Origin: Deltaproteobacteria bacterium
Lineage (GTDB): Bacteria; UBA10199; DSSB01
Direction of reading: 5' to 3'
Assembly (NCBI GenBank): GCA_024233625.1
Contig: JACKPJ010000003.1
Location: 93,253-157,252 of the forward strand
Length of the DNA stretch: 64,000 nucleotides
The notes under the pieces were generated by a model, which saw only the letters and a program-made list of their open reading frames with translations, was not told the DNA's origin and searched no databases. The position numbers and the translations under genes were made by a program. Below, one piece after another: positions 24,522 to 33,531 of the stretch. Position 1 is the stretch's first letter. Every line of letters begins with the position of its first letter.

Positions 24522-25577
24522 GTGGATAAAGGTAAATTAAAAATCATTGATGTTACCATTAAAGAAGGCGGTTTTCTAGTCAATCACCATTTCTTGGCAG
24601 ACCAAGTTGCAGATATTGCACGCGAGTTGCAACGAGCTGGAGTTGAATATACTGAGATATCTCATGGCCATGGTATTGGAACTTTAAAAAGAGGCGGAAC
24701 TGGGCTTCATAACGACGAAGAGATTTTACAAGCCGCCAAAGAAGCTGCTCCCGAACTTAAACTTTGTGTGTTCATTTCAAGCAAAAGCGCTTGGCTAGAG
24801 GATATTGAAAGAGTTGCACCTTGGATCGATTGCGGCCGAGTTGGCACAAACATTGATCAGCTTTATCAATCCCAAAAACAAATCGAAAAACTCAAAAAAC
24901 TCGGCAAAACTGCAATAAGTCAGCTCATGCGGGTGCATGCTTTCTCCCCCGAAGAAGTTGCTGAAACTGCAGCAGAAGTGTCTAAAATGGGTGCTGAAGT
25001 CATTTATCTCACTGACACGTACGGAAGTATGGGACCTGAAGATGTCAAAAAATACATCCATGCAGTAAAAAGTCGCATAGATTTGCCACTTGGTTTTCAA
25101 TCCAGAAACCATACTGGCCGATCTATTCATAATACTCTAGTCGCATTTGAAGAAGGCGCTGAATGGTTAGATGGATCCATTAATGGCATGGGTAAAGGAG
25201 GTGGAGTCACGCAGCTTGAAGTGCTCGCCTATCACTTACAGACAAAAGGTCTTTGTAAAAATTTCGATTTGATAGAACTAAGCCATACCGCTAAAAATTT
25301 TGTTCTCCCCGCAATCCGTCGAAGTCCATTTATCAACTACGTTAGCTTACTCACAGCAAAATACAAAATTGACTTTAGCCAGGATATCCTGGTTGAACAA
25401 ATCGCAAATATTTTACAAGTTGATCCGGAAGAAATCTTTTTAAGGATCAAAAAAAGCAATCCCAAAGCTATTCAAGCGACAGATGAAAATCTCAAACAAA
25501 TTCTTTCAGAAGAAGGTCTCGATTTAGATGTTGTGATGGAATTTATCAAAAGGGGAAAAATTCCTCACTTTTCTTAA
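24522..25577 (+). CDS. DRE-TIM aldolase paralog with altered metal site
   Basis: A 351-residue protein starting with GTG after AAGGA. It aligns with the preceding paralog at identical residue numbers through at least the first 230 residues (IIDVTIKEGGFLVNHHF, YTEISHGHGIG, IYLTDTYGSMGPEDVKKYI, GFQSRNHTG, LDGSINGMGKGGGVTQLEV). The catalytic Arg14-Asp15 has become Lys14-Glu15, and the metal ligands His193 and His195 have become Gln193 and Arg195. The canonical divalent-metal site is therefore gone. It may be a non-catalytic partner of the upstream aldolase or a metal-independent enzyme. The fold is evidently kept and the gene is intact, so it is not a decaying copy. Confidence 0.85.
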   Translation: MDKGKLKIIDVTIKEGGFLVNHHFLADQVADIARELQRAGVEYTEISHGHGIGTLKRGGTGLHNDEEILQAAKEAAPELKLCVFISSKSAWLEDIERVAPWIDCGRVGTNIDQLYQSQKQIEKLKKLGKTAISQLMRVHAFSPEEVAETAAEVSKMGAEVIYLTDTYGSMGPEDVKKYIHAVKSRIDLPLGFQSRNHTGRSIHNTLVAFEEGAEWLDGSINGMGKGGGVTQLEVLAYHLQTKGLCKNFDLIELSHTAKNFVLPAIRRSPFINYVSLLTAKYKIDFSQDILVEQIANILQVDPEEIFLRIKKSNPKAIQATDENLKQILSEEGLDLDVVMEFIKRGKIPHFS

Positions 25578-25627
25578 GCTAAAGAAAATCAAAACAATAC
25601 TCCATAAAAAAAAATTAAATTCTACTA

Positions 25628-26548
25628 TTAAACTTTTTTAGCCCTGATCAGATAATAACCAGCACACTGATTTTTGAAAGAATAATAGCGAAAGTATATA
25701 ATCGACAGCCAATTAATTAAAAAGTAAATATCTTTTTTATTCAGCGAAGGCTCTTCAATCGACTTTAGTACTGGCTCTTTAAATGCTTCATAAAAAGGCA
25801 ATACTTCTCTACTAATATTTTCAACTGCCTCTACCTCAAAACCACTATTTTCTATAAGTTTAAGATAATCATCATAATAATAAGAAAAAAAATCTTTTGA
25901 ATCAAAATTAGATTTTTCTTTTTCTAAATGCAGCAGCAAGTACTCATATAGCAAAACATTGAAATAAGATGATCGAGGGAAATTTTTGGGTATAATTGAT
26001 TGTATAGCCGAGTAATGTTCTGGTTCAAAAACTTCTGATTTCATGACGAGAGGTTCCGCAAGACACAGGTACCCTCCTTTAAGTAATTTATTCCAACTAC
26101 CTTTTAAAAATGCTCGTTTATCTGGAAAAAGCTGAGCAGACTCCAAAGCTAAAATACGGTCCACCTGTTCCGACGTCACCTCATCGAGCCTAGTGGCATC
26201 TCCATATATAAACTTTAATTTTTTCTTAAAACTAGGAAAGTCATTCAATTTTGCGTTAGCTAATGAGATCTGATGTTCAGAAATATTTAATCCTAAAATA
26301 TCTTTACAATTGTATTCTTTTAAATAAAAAAAGTCTTGTTCTCCAGTTCCAAAACCTAAATCGATCAGCTTTGAACTCTCACCCAACAAACTAAAGTCGC
26401 CAAACTTTTTTACTAAAGCTTCTTGAGCCTCCTGAACACTTGTATTCCTATCGCTCCAATAGCCAAAATTAATATATTCCGATTGATATAAAAGAAGAAA
26501 AGCATCCGTTATATTATTAAAAAAGTCGGCAACGCTATTTTTTTTCAT
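25628..26548 (-). CDS. SAM-dependent methyltransferase, class I
   Basis: I start at MKKNSVADFFNNITDAF (26548), preceded by GGAGAT; an upstream in-frame start at 26596 lies in the HU terminator. The 306-residue product has the early motif YINFGYWSDRNTSVQEAQEALV seen in small-molecule and sugar methyltransferases, motif I LIDLGFGTGEQ, the acidic residue after LGLNISEHQISLANAKL, and FIYGDATRLDEV followed by ILALESAQLFPDKRAFL. The substrate is probably a small molecule; the family includes glycine/sarcosine, macrolide-sugar and sterol methyltransferases. It converges on the aldolase pair, 50 bases away. Confidence 0.83.
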   Translation of the reverse strand: MKKNSVADFFNNITDAFLLLYQSEYINFGYWSDRNTSVQEAQEALVKKFGDFSLLGESSKLIDLGFGTGEQDFFYLKEYNCKDILGLNISEHQISLANAKLNDFPSFKKKLKFIYGDATRLDEVTSEQVDRILALESAQLFPDKRAFLKGSWNKLLKGGYLCLAEPLVMKSEVFEPEHYSAIQSIIPKNFPRSSYFNVLLYEYLLLHLEKEKSNFDSKDFFSYYYDDYLKLIENSGFEVEAVENISREVLPFYEAFKEPVLKSIEEPSLNKKDIYFLINWLSIIYFRYYSFKNQCAGYYLIRAKKV

Positions 26549-26578
26549 TATCTCCACAATACACCTCTTGAGACTAAT

Positions 26579-26608
26579 AAAAAACCCCTTCAGCAAAAAC
26601 TAAAGGGG
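26579..26608 (-). terminator. Intrinsic terminator of the HU gene
   Basis: On the reverse strand CCCCTT (26603-26608) pairs with AAGGGG (26585-26590) and is followed by TTTTTTATTAG. It lies 41 bases after the HU stop codon and just upstream of the methyltransferase start, so the two genes are probably transcribed separately. Confidence 0.75.
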
Positions 26609-26648
26609 CAATGAAACTTTTCTATAAATTTTATAAAAGTTCTAAAAA

Positions 26649-26942
26649 CTATTTCTTTTTAGCAATTAAAATAGCATCTTTAGCTGCTTTAGCAACACGG
26701 AACTTCACTACTTTTTTTGCTGGGATTTTAATCGGCTCACCGGTTTGAGGATTGCGGCCTTTTCGTGCTTTACGACTTACTAAGACTAATTTGCCTAAGC
26801 CTGGAAGTGTAAAACCATTTTTGGCTTCTTTATAAGCAAGAGAAGAAAGTTCATCAAAAAATTGATTAGTATCTTTCTTGGTCATGCCCAATTTCTCAGA
26901 GAGCTTTTGCACTATTTGCGCTTTTGTGAGTGCTTTTGCCAT
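26649..26942 (-). CDS. HU-family DNA-binding protein
   Basis: A 97-residue histone-like protein. It has the HU N-terminal helices (MAKALTKAQIVQKLSEKLGMTKKD), the strand motif [47 protein letters not shown], with the proline-bearing arm tip GRNPQTG, and a lysine-rich end. FTLPGLGKL in place of the usual IxGFGxF is characteristic of a divergent HU group rather than of IHF. An AAAGGA site precedes it. Nucleoid organisation is the expected role. Its leader contains a perfect hairpin. Confidence 0.9.
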   Translation of the reverse strand: MAKALTKAQIVQKLSEKLGMTKKDTNQFFDELSSLAYKEAKNGFTLPGLGKLVLVSRKARKGRNPQTGEPIKIPAKKVVKFRVAKAAKDAILIAKKK

Positions 26943-26974
26943 GAGTTTTTCCTTTCTTTCGTTTAATTAAATAA

Positions 26975-26995
26975 CGGCAAAATCATATTTTGCCG
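26975..26995. repeat. Perfect inverted repeat in the HU leader
   Basis: CGGCAAAAT (26975-26983) and ATTTTGCCG (26987-26995) are perfect nine-base arms around CAT, 33 bases before the HU start codon. It can act as an mRNA hairpin in the leader or a dyad operator. There is no T tract on the HU side that would make it a terminator. Confidence 0.55.
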
Positions 26996-27209
26996 AAACT
27001 CATTTTTCTAGTCATGAACATCCCCCTGTCTCTTTTATCATTTTAGCTCATTTTATTTTAATCAAGACTAGAGGCTCATGAACGCTTCTTAAATGTATTT
27101 AGGCCCATCTGGCAAGCTTTTTATGCATTATCGAAGCATTTTTTGAATATTTTAACGAGGATAGAATAAAATTGAAAGCAGAAACTTGGCTTTATTTATT
27201 AAAATCATT

Positions 27210-30200
27210 TTACTCATCGTGTGCTTGGTGTTTTAAACGACTCATCCAATCTCCAAAGACTGCCAATAAAACGGGAATCATAAAAGCAGCCAATAATGAG
27301 CCTGAGGCAATTCCCCAATTCATTGCTTTTGCCATTGGTTGAATAAAAGGATCACGCCCTCCGATTCCAAAAGCAGCAGGGAAAACCCCAAGAATTGTCG
27401 TTAAAGTTGTGAGAATAATTGCTCGAAAACGTAAACGCGAACCTTTAATAATCGACTCATGGAAAGTCCATTGGCGTTTCTTATGTTCACGATGCACGAA
27501 GTCAATTAAGATAATTCCACTATCCACCACAACTCCCGCAAAACCTACGATACCTAAAAACGCTAAGAAAGAAAGCGGCTCACTATCAAGATAAAACGCT
27601 ATAATGACACCTAAGATTCCCATTGGAATGGTGGTCATAATAACAAAAGGCTCCCATAACGAACGGAAAGTTACAGCTAAAATAATAAAGATCAAAAGCA
27701 TCGCTAGAATAAAAGCTTTCTTGAGGTCATCTAAGGATTCCTGGGTATCTTCCTCTTCACCTCCATATTTGACGAGAACATTAGACTCACTAGCTAAACG
27801 TTTTTTAAATTGCTCTTCCAGCTGGGTATTTACTTTTCCCGAAGTCGTTATTTTCTCATCAACATTTGCGCTCACCGTCACCAAGCGTTTTCGTTCATCA
27901 TGTTTAATCGCCGCAATAGATGGTTTTCGATTAAAACTCGCTATCTCAGAGAGCGGAATAAGATCTCCTCGGGAATTTGAAATTAGCAATAAATCAAGGG
28001 AGCTTTTTTCATCACGTAAGTGCTCTGGAAAACGAACGACCACATCGACTTCCTCATCTCCTTTCTTAATAGTTGTGGCAACTCCTCCATCAAAACCAAT
28101 ACGAACTGCTCTAGCAATGTCCTGGTAAGTCAAGCCCGCACGAGCCATACGCTCAACATCAACATGTGCAGTTAATTCATCCTTACCGTTCTCAAAATCA
28201 CTCTTGATATCTTTGACTCCGGGAATTTGTTTTAGTGCTGCAATGTACTCATCTGCTAGTTTATTTAAAGGAGGAAAATCATCACCTTTAATTCTAACTG
28301 CTACCGGCTTACCGATGGGGGGACCTGCGCGTACTTCATCAAAATAAAATCGTGTTTTTTCGACATAAAAATGCTGATCTAACCAAGCATCTGCACGCGG
28401 CAATTGAAACGCAAAATCCAAAGTATACACTTGTAAAAACGGATTAAAAGTCTTGGAAAGCACTCCATCAACGACGAGCATAACTTCTTCTAAGTGCTCT
28501 TTGATCATGGTCTTAGGATCTTGCAGAGGATGAATTTTAGAACGCAAAACTTTAATAATATCCTGAGCACTACGCTTTCGATCTCGTTCTGGAGTAAGAA
28601 AGACATGTATTTGTCCAACATGTGAGGCACGTTGAGAAAAAGGGTCATTCGGATCATTTTGAGTTATACCTCCCTGAGTTAACAAACTATCCAACTCATG
28701 GGGAAGAACACTTTGATGAATGATTTTTTCGATTTTTTTAAGTTCAGCAGTAGTCGTTTCAACAGGAGTGCCAATTTTCCCTTCATAACGAATAAAGAAT
28801 TGTTCAATTCCTCGACTGGGAAAAAGAATAAAAGGGACTCTTGCCATGCCAAATAAGATGGTTCCGATAGAAAAAACTCCAAAAAGGATTATAGCTAAGT
28901 AACGAAAACGAATTAAAAAACGCAAGATCGCTTCATATGTATTAAGACTAAAATCTAAAATTCGAGAACCCTTTCTCTTGTTAAACTCTTTGGCAGCTCG
29001 CTTTTCTGACATGCGATTAAACTCCGCCATATGAGAAGGAAGAACCAAAACGGCTTGAATCAAGGAAGCAACCAAAGTAATGATCACCACCATAGGAATT
29101 TGACGCACAAACTTACCAATAATTCCTGACATAATAATTAAAGGCAAAAATGCCGTAATGGTAGTGAGCACGGTTGCTATCACAGCAAGCATGACTTCAG
29201 AAGTTCCTTTAATGGCGGCTTGTTTAGGTGGCATACCCTCTTCAATGTAACGATGGATATTTTCAGCAATGACGATATCCTCATCGACCAGCATCCCTAA
29301 GACCATTATCAAACCAAATAAACTCATAAGATTGATGCTAATTCCAAAAAAATCCATCAGGGCAAAAGCCGCAAGAATAGCTGTCACCATCCCCAAAATG
29401 GCACTCAATGCAGTTCGCGGGGATAAAAAAAGCACAAGTGGAATCATCAACAAAATGAGACCAATGACACCGTTATTAATTAATACCCCCAAACGGCGTT
29501 TCACATAATAAGAGACGTCATTGACTAAAGCCACTTTCACTCGGCTTTTATTGAGAAGATGAACCTGATGAACAAATTTTGCTAAGTGTTGGAAAAAAGG
29601 ATCGAGTTGAATTGTTGTCTTGTTATCATTATAAAATATTTTTTTTGCCGAAAAAAGCAACTCAGCTAATTCTGATTTTAACTGAAAGTTCTGGGGATCG
29701 AGTTCCTTAGGAGCTGACTGAAGAAACTTGTTCACATCACTTTTAAGATCTTCGACCAACTCAATAATGTCGCCACTTTCCTTTTTCAAAATTTGCAAAT
29801 TAACCGAAACATTTTCATTGGTACGGTTGGTAATAGTTTCTTCTTCCAAACGGGAAACTACCTGGGCAATGTCTTTAATTTTAATATTATAGCCACGATC
29901 ATTTGCCCGAACGACCGTTTCCTCAATACCTTTTAAGTCAAAAAACTCTCCAGAGACACGCAGAATGACCTCACGATCGCCAACATCGATCGTACCCCCA
30001 GGAATATTGACATTCGTACGGCTTAAAGCATTCATTACTTGTGCCAAGGAGACATAAGCTTCGCGTATACGCCCTGGATCGACCTCGACCGAAAATTCGG
30101 GTTCACGATAACCACGACGAACCACACTCGCAACTTCAGGATTTTCTAAAACAATATCTTCCAGCCGCTTTGCTTGTTCCCTCAACTCCTCTGAACTGAC

Positions 30201-30641
30201 GTCTCCATAAAGTGCCACTTCAATCACTGGAGTATTTTTAGTACTAATCTCTTCGACCACAGGTTTGTCCTCTAAATCAGAAGGCAAATCTTCAACACGA
30301 TCGACAGCACGTTGAATATCATTAACAACTTTCACTTTATCTTCAGCACCAGGCTCAATTGTTAAGTAAATTAAAGATAAGCCCTCGACGGAAGCACTCA
30401 CCATTTCTTTAATGTCATCGACTTCTTTGAGCTCTTTTTCGAGAGGAATGGTCAGCAGTTTTTCAACTTGTTCTGGAGTCGAACCAGGATATACTGTACT
30501 TATTTGGACAATATCAAATTTGATGTTGGGAAAAGCCTCACGCTTGATTGTGAACAGTGACCAAGCTCCTACAAACATAATAAATAAAGTTAGCAAGTTG
30601 ACTAACAAACTATTTTTTACGGACCATTCAGCGAGTTTCAT
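27210..30641 (-). CDS. RND-family efflux transporter, large variant
   Basis: Starting at MKLAEWSVKNSLLVNLLTL (30641), which overlaps the upstream TolC stop by 14 bases, the product is 1143 residues, about 100 longer than AcrB. The first porter segment is FPNIKFDIVQISTVYPGSTPEQVEK. TM4 has GMLVDEDIVIAENIHRY with acidic relay residues. TM10 reads GVVVDSGIILIDFVHREHKK, without the lysine of AcrB-type pumps; many RND exporters of less studied classes share this. Extra length includes a periplasmic stretch around residues 300-390 before TM2 (LDPQNFQLKSELAELLFSAKK, HQVHLLNKSRVKVALVNDV). Substrate unknown. No adaptor gene accompanies it. Confidence 0.9.
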   Translation of the reverse strand: MKLAEWSVKNSLLVNLLTLFIMFVGAWSLFTIKREAFPNIKFDIVQISTVYPGSTPEQVEKLLTIPLEKELKEVDDIKEMVSASVEGLSLIYLTIEPGAEDKVKVVNDIQRAVDRVEDLPSDLEDKPVVEEISTKNTPVIEVALYGDVSSEELREQAKRLEDIVLENPEVASVVRRGYREPEFSVEVDPGRIREAYVSLAQVMNALSRTNVNIPGGTIDVGDREVILRVSGEFFDLKGIEETVVRANDRGYNIKIKDIAQVVSRLEEETITNRTNENVSVNLQILKKESGDIIELVEDLKSDVNKFLQSAPKELDPQNFQLKSELAELLFSAKKIFYNDNKTTIQLDPFFQHLAKFVHQVHLLNKSRVKVALVNDVSYYVKRRLGVLINNGVIGLILLMIPLVLFLSPRTALSAILGMVTAILAAFALMDFFGISINLMSLFGLIMVLGMLVDEDIVIAENIHRYIEEGMPPKQAAIKGTSEVMLAVIATVLTTITAFLPLIIMSGIIGKFVRQIPMVVIITLVASLIQAVLVLPSHMAEFNRMSEKRAAKEFNKRKGSRILDFSLNTYEAILRFLIRFRYLAIILFGVFSIGTILFGMARVPFILFPSRGIEQFFIRYEGKIGTPVETTTAELKKIEKIIHQSVLPHELDSLLTQGGITQNDPNDPFSQRASHVGQIHVFLTPERDRKRSAQDIIKVLRSKIHPLQDPKTMIKEHLEEVMLVVDGVLSKTFNPFLQVYTLDFAFQLPRADAWLDQHFYVEKTRFYFDEVRAGPPIGKPVAVRIKGDDFPPLNKLADEYIAALKQIPGVKDIKSDFENGKDELTAHVDVERMARAGLTYQDIARAVRIGFDGGVATTIKKGDEEVDVVVRFPEHLRDEKSSLDLLLISNSRGDLIPLSEIASFNRKPSIAAIKHDERKRLVTVSANVDEKITTSGKVNTQLEEQFKKRLASESNVLVKYGGEEEDTQESLDDLKKAFILAMLLIFIILAVTFRSLWEPFVIMTTIPMGILGVIIAFYLDSEPLSFLAFLGIVGFAGVVVDSGIILIDFVHREHKKRQWTFHESIIKGSRLRFRAIILTTLTTILGVFPAAFGIGGRDPFIQPMAKAMNWGIASGSLLAAFMIPVLLAVFGDWMSRLKHQAHDE

Positions 30642-32136
30642 AGGATGATGCCTCAACTTTAGGTGGAATTAAGTTTGAAATCACTCGACGTAAATCAACT
30701 TCTGCAAGTTTTAAGCGAAGTTTTGCTTCTAAGCGTCTTTGCTCTGCAGCTAAATAATCTTCTTGAAAACGCACAATCATATCACTGCTCGAGCGGCCTA
30801 AACGATAGTTTTTATCTTCAATATTGAGTTTATTTTTTTGTAAGGCAACAATCTGGTGATATTTTTGCACTTCCTCATCCTGAAGCTTCAGTTCACGCAA
30901 AACTTCATCAACCTCTAAAACAATGGCATTTTCAGCATTTTTGAGCTGTAATAAAAGCTGGGCTTTTTCTAATTGTTTTTTTTCAAGCTCGCTCTTGGCT
31001 CGTCGATTTTCAAGACTCAAACCAAACTGAGCACCAATGAGCCAATTTGGGTGTTGCCCACTAAAGGTTTCACCCAAAGCGGTTCCATAATTGGGATCTA
31101 CTGAATTTAATCTTAAAGAACTAAACAGGTCTAAACTAGGCCATTTTTGATCTTTAGCGGTCGCAATTTGTATATCCTTGGCTTCAGCTTGTTGGTTAAG
31201 AGCTAAAAAATCCTGGCGATTTTGCAAAGCCGAACTGATCATCTCCTCTCGTTTTAATCGAGACACTCTTATATTAAGAGTGGAAGGAGGCTGAAGAGAA
31301 ACAGAATCTGGCAAATTCAAAAAATACCTTAATCGCTTTTCTTCATCCTTTAAAAAATTTTCAGCTCGCAAAACACTGACTTTTCTCTCGGCAACTAATG
31401 CCTTTGCAGCTAAAATATCGGGATCTTCTGTTAAACCAATTCGTTGATTCTCTTGAGTAAGACTGAGAAATTCATTGGCCCTTATTAAAAACTGCCTTGT
31501 TAGATAAAGATTACGTTTTGCTACCACCCAACGCCAATACACTACCAAAGCTTCATAAACTTTACTTTCGACAGAATAATAAGTCGAGCTTTGCACAATC
31601 TCCGTTTGCTTTTTGGCTAAGCTCAGTGCCGCACGGTCAGATTTGCCAAAACGGTTCCGCAAGAGATTCATTCTTGCTTCAAAACTGAGCTGAGTTTCAA
31701 AAACTCGAGGATTTCCTGAAAAAGGAGCTTGATCTCCTGTAATAAAAGGTGAATTCGTACTCGTTCGAATATTACTTAAGCCGACTCCTGCTTCCACACC
31801 ATAAGGGAATTTCTTCGCAGCTTGGCCTTCATATAATATCGTGCGATTATCCGTACCAAATACATCAATTTGAACGTCTTTTTGATCGAGTTGATAATAA
31901 GCTTGGCCTTGAACTTGAGTATCAAAAGCACTTCTTGCGAGTTTTTCACCTGTCTTTGCAATCTCAGGATCGTAATATTGCGATCTCACATCTAAATTTT
32001 GTTGTAAAACGCGCTGAATAACCTCTGCTTCGCTGAGAGATTCAGCCGCAAAAGATTGTGCAGAACTGAAATAGGACATCAGGAAGAAAAGACAATAATA
32101 AATAAGTTTATTCATGGGCTTAATGGAAATCCTCAT
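30628..32136 (-). CDS. TolC-family outer-membrane protein
   Basis: A 502-residue exported protein, a little longer than the TolC proteins of the first pump. The signal peptide ends near SAQSFAAES. The start at 32136 is uncertain; an ATG at 32115 also gives a good signal peptide and neither has a strong Shine-Dalgarno sequence. Helical coiled-coil repeats are recognisable: SLSEAEVIQRVLQQNLDVRSQ, and the second half LDLFSSLRLNSVDPNYG, FGLSLENRRAKSELEKKQLEKAQLLL, LAEVDLRRVISNLI. It should be the outer-membrane partner of the overlapping RND gene. Confidence 0.87.
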   Translation of the reverse strand: MRISIKPMNKLIYYCLFFLMSYFSSAQSFAAESLSEAEVIQRVLQQNLDVRSQYYDPEIAKTGEKLARSAFDTQVQGQAYYQLDQKDVQIDVFGTDNRTILYEGQAAKKFPYGVEAGVGLSNIRTSTNSPFITGDQAPFSGNPRVFETQLSFEARMNLLRNRFGKSDRAALSLAKKQTEIVQSSTYYSVESKVYEALVVYWRWVVAKRNLYLTRQFLIRANEFLSLTQENQRIGLTEDPDILAAKALVAERKVSVLRAENFLKDEEKRLRYFLNLPDSVSLQPPSTLNIRVSRLKREEMISSALQNRQDFLALNQQAEAKDIQIATAKDQKWPSLDLFSSLRLNSVDPNYGTALGETFSGQHPNWLIGAQFGLSLENRRAKSELEKKQLEKAQLLLQLKNAENAIVLEVDEVLRELKLQDEEVQKYHQIVALQKNKLNIEDKNYRLGRSSSDMIVRFQEDYLAAEQRRLEAKLRLKLAEVDLRRVISNLIPPKVEASSYETR

Positions 32137-32247
32137 CTCATAATCAACAGGCTTTTTCTAGCTTTTTCTCATTTTTTTCGTATTAATTTTCTTTTAAGAT
32201 AAATAAAGTAAAATAAGATATTCTATGATAAAAATACAGGTCAAGTC

Positions 32248-32739
32248 ATGCTAAATTTTAAAGTACAAATTCTTTCGTGGATTAGAAAAAACCCTGGAAT
32301 TTTTTTAGTGCAAGAAAACAAAAAAGAAATTTCCTTACAAGAAATCTATTCGCAAAAAGAACTCAAGATTCAGCTTTCAAAAATTACCGACAGTGAAGAA
32401 AAGAAAAACTCTCTCAATCCTTTGGAGACTTATCTGATATTACTTTTAGATAATGCCTCGCAACTCGTTCTCTGTCAGCAAGGCATAGCCTTCCCACCTG
32501 ATTTTACCCACAGTGGAGAATTGAACTTACCCAACGCTGTTTATTGCATAAAAGACATCAACAACTTTTTACATCAACTCAGGCATTTAGCTCTCGAATC
32601 AGATCGTCGCAAAGAAGCCCTTGAACTCATTTTGATCCTTATCGCCTTGTTAGATGGAGCTAAAAAAATTGGCCTTCAAGTTCAAGAAGAAACCCAAGAA
32701 GTTGAAGGAATACTCAACTTAATTGAAAAGAGCTCTTGA
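32248..32739 (+). CDS. Cytoplasmic protein of unknown function
   Basis: A 163-residue acidic protein with no signal peptide. The C-terminal half (about 105-160) is strongly helical and leucine-rich (INNFLHQLRHLALESDRRKEALELILILIALLDGAKKIG). A single segment, LLLDNASQLVLCQQGIAFPPDF, looks like a buried beta-sheet core. It fits no family I recognise. It lies alone between the divergent TolC gene and the ECF sigma operon, with 177 bases before the sigma factor, so co-transcription is possible but not shown. Confidence 0.55.
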   Translation: MLNFKVQILSWIRKNPGIFLVQENKKEISLQEIYSQKELKIQLSKITDSEEKKNSLNPLETYLILLLDNASQLVLCQQGIAFPPDFTHSGELNLPNAVYCIKDINNFLHQLRHLALESDRRKEALELILILIALLDGAKKIGLQVQEETQEVEGILNLIEKSS

Positions 32740-32875
32740 GAATTTTCTTACCTTAAATTTTTTATCTGAAAAACAAAGCTTTGTTGCTTTATTTTTATGT
32801 AAAAACAAAGTAAGAAAAATTAACTAGACCTAAACTGATGAGAAAAATCGTCTCAAAAAAAGTGGACTAAACCAC

Positions 32876-32931
32876 CTCGGAGTCGATAAGAAAGCTCATT
32901 AAAAACAATTATTCCCATGATAAACTCCGAG
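32876..32931. repeat. Inverted repeat bracketing the sigma-factor start codon
   Basis: CTCGGAGT (32876-32883) upstream and ACTCCGAG (32924-32931) inside codons 3-5 are perfect eight-base complements flanking the ATG at 32917. In the mRNA they could pair and close off the initiation region, which has no clear Shine-Dalgarno sequence. This may be translational control; the loop of 40 bases is long, so pairing may be weak. Confidence 0.35.
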
Positions 32932-33531
32932 TTAAAAAGCGCTGACGATCAAAGCTTAGTCGCCAAGTATCTGCAAGGCGATATTCAAGCCTTTGAATGC
33001 CTTTTTGAACGCCATCAAAACGCGACCCTGCTTTTGATTCGTCAATATTTTCCTCAAAAAGAAAAGGCAGAGGAAATCTTTCAAGAAGTTTTTATGAAGC
33101 TCATCGAAAAAATAAAAAAATTCGAAAATCAAGGCTCATTTAAGGCGTGGTTTTTGACACTTTGTCGCAATCACTGCATCGATCGTATTCGTTATTATCA
33201 ACGCCGCCCTGAACACGTCGATAGCAGTTTATCCAAAGACGAAGACTCGACAAAATCCTTCATCGAAACTACAGCAAGCCATGATGCCACCGCAGAAGAG
33301 AGCAGCTCAAGAAAACAAATTTCAAAGCATTTGCAAGAAGCACTCAATGAACTTCCCCCTGAACAAAAAGAAAGCTTATTACTCAAGGAAAGTCACGGTT
33401 TGACCTTTGAAGAAATCAGTACAGTCATGAATGTCTCTATCAACACCGCGAAAAGTCGAGTTCGCTATGCCCTTCAAGCACTACGAAGAAACTTAAAAAA
33501 CAAAGCCTTTTTCAAGGAATTAAACTCATGA
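32917..33531 (+). CDS. ECF (RpoE-type) RNA polymerase sigma factor
   Basis: A 204-residue sigma-70 family factor of the extracytoplasmic function class. Region 2 includes FECLFERHQNATLLLIRQYF, EEIFQEVFMKLIEKIKKFE and FKAWFLTLCRNHCIDRIRYYQRRPE. Region 4 is ELPPEQKESLLLKESHGLTFEEISTVMNVSINTAKSRVRYALQALRRNL, quoted as its ends ELPPEQ and RYALQALRRNL. The linker (about 108-130) is Ser/Asp-rich. Its stop overlaps the next gene's start (ATGA), and that gene encodes a membrane anti-sigma-like protein, the usual pairing. Membrane or envelope stress control is inferred. Confidence 0.93.
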   Translation: MINSELKSADDQSLVAKYLQGDIQAFECLFERHQNATLLLIRQYFPQKEKAEEIFQEVFMKLIEKIKKFENQGSFKAWFLTLCRNHCIDRIRYYQRRPEHVDSSLSKDEDSTKSFIETTASHDATAEESSSRKQISKHLQEALNELPPEQKESLLLKESHGLTFEEISTVMNVSINTAKSRVRYALQALRRNLKNKAFFKELNS

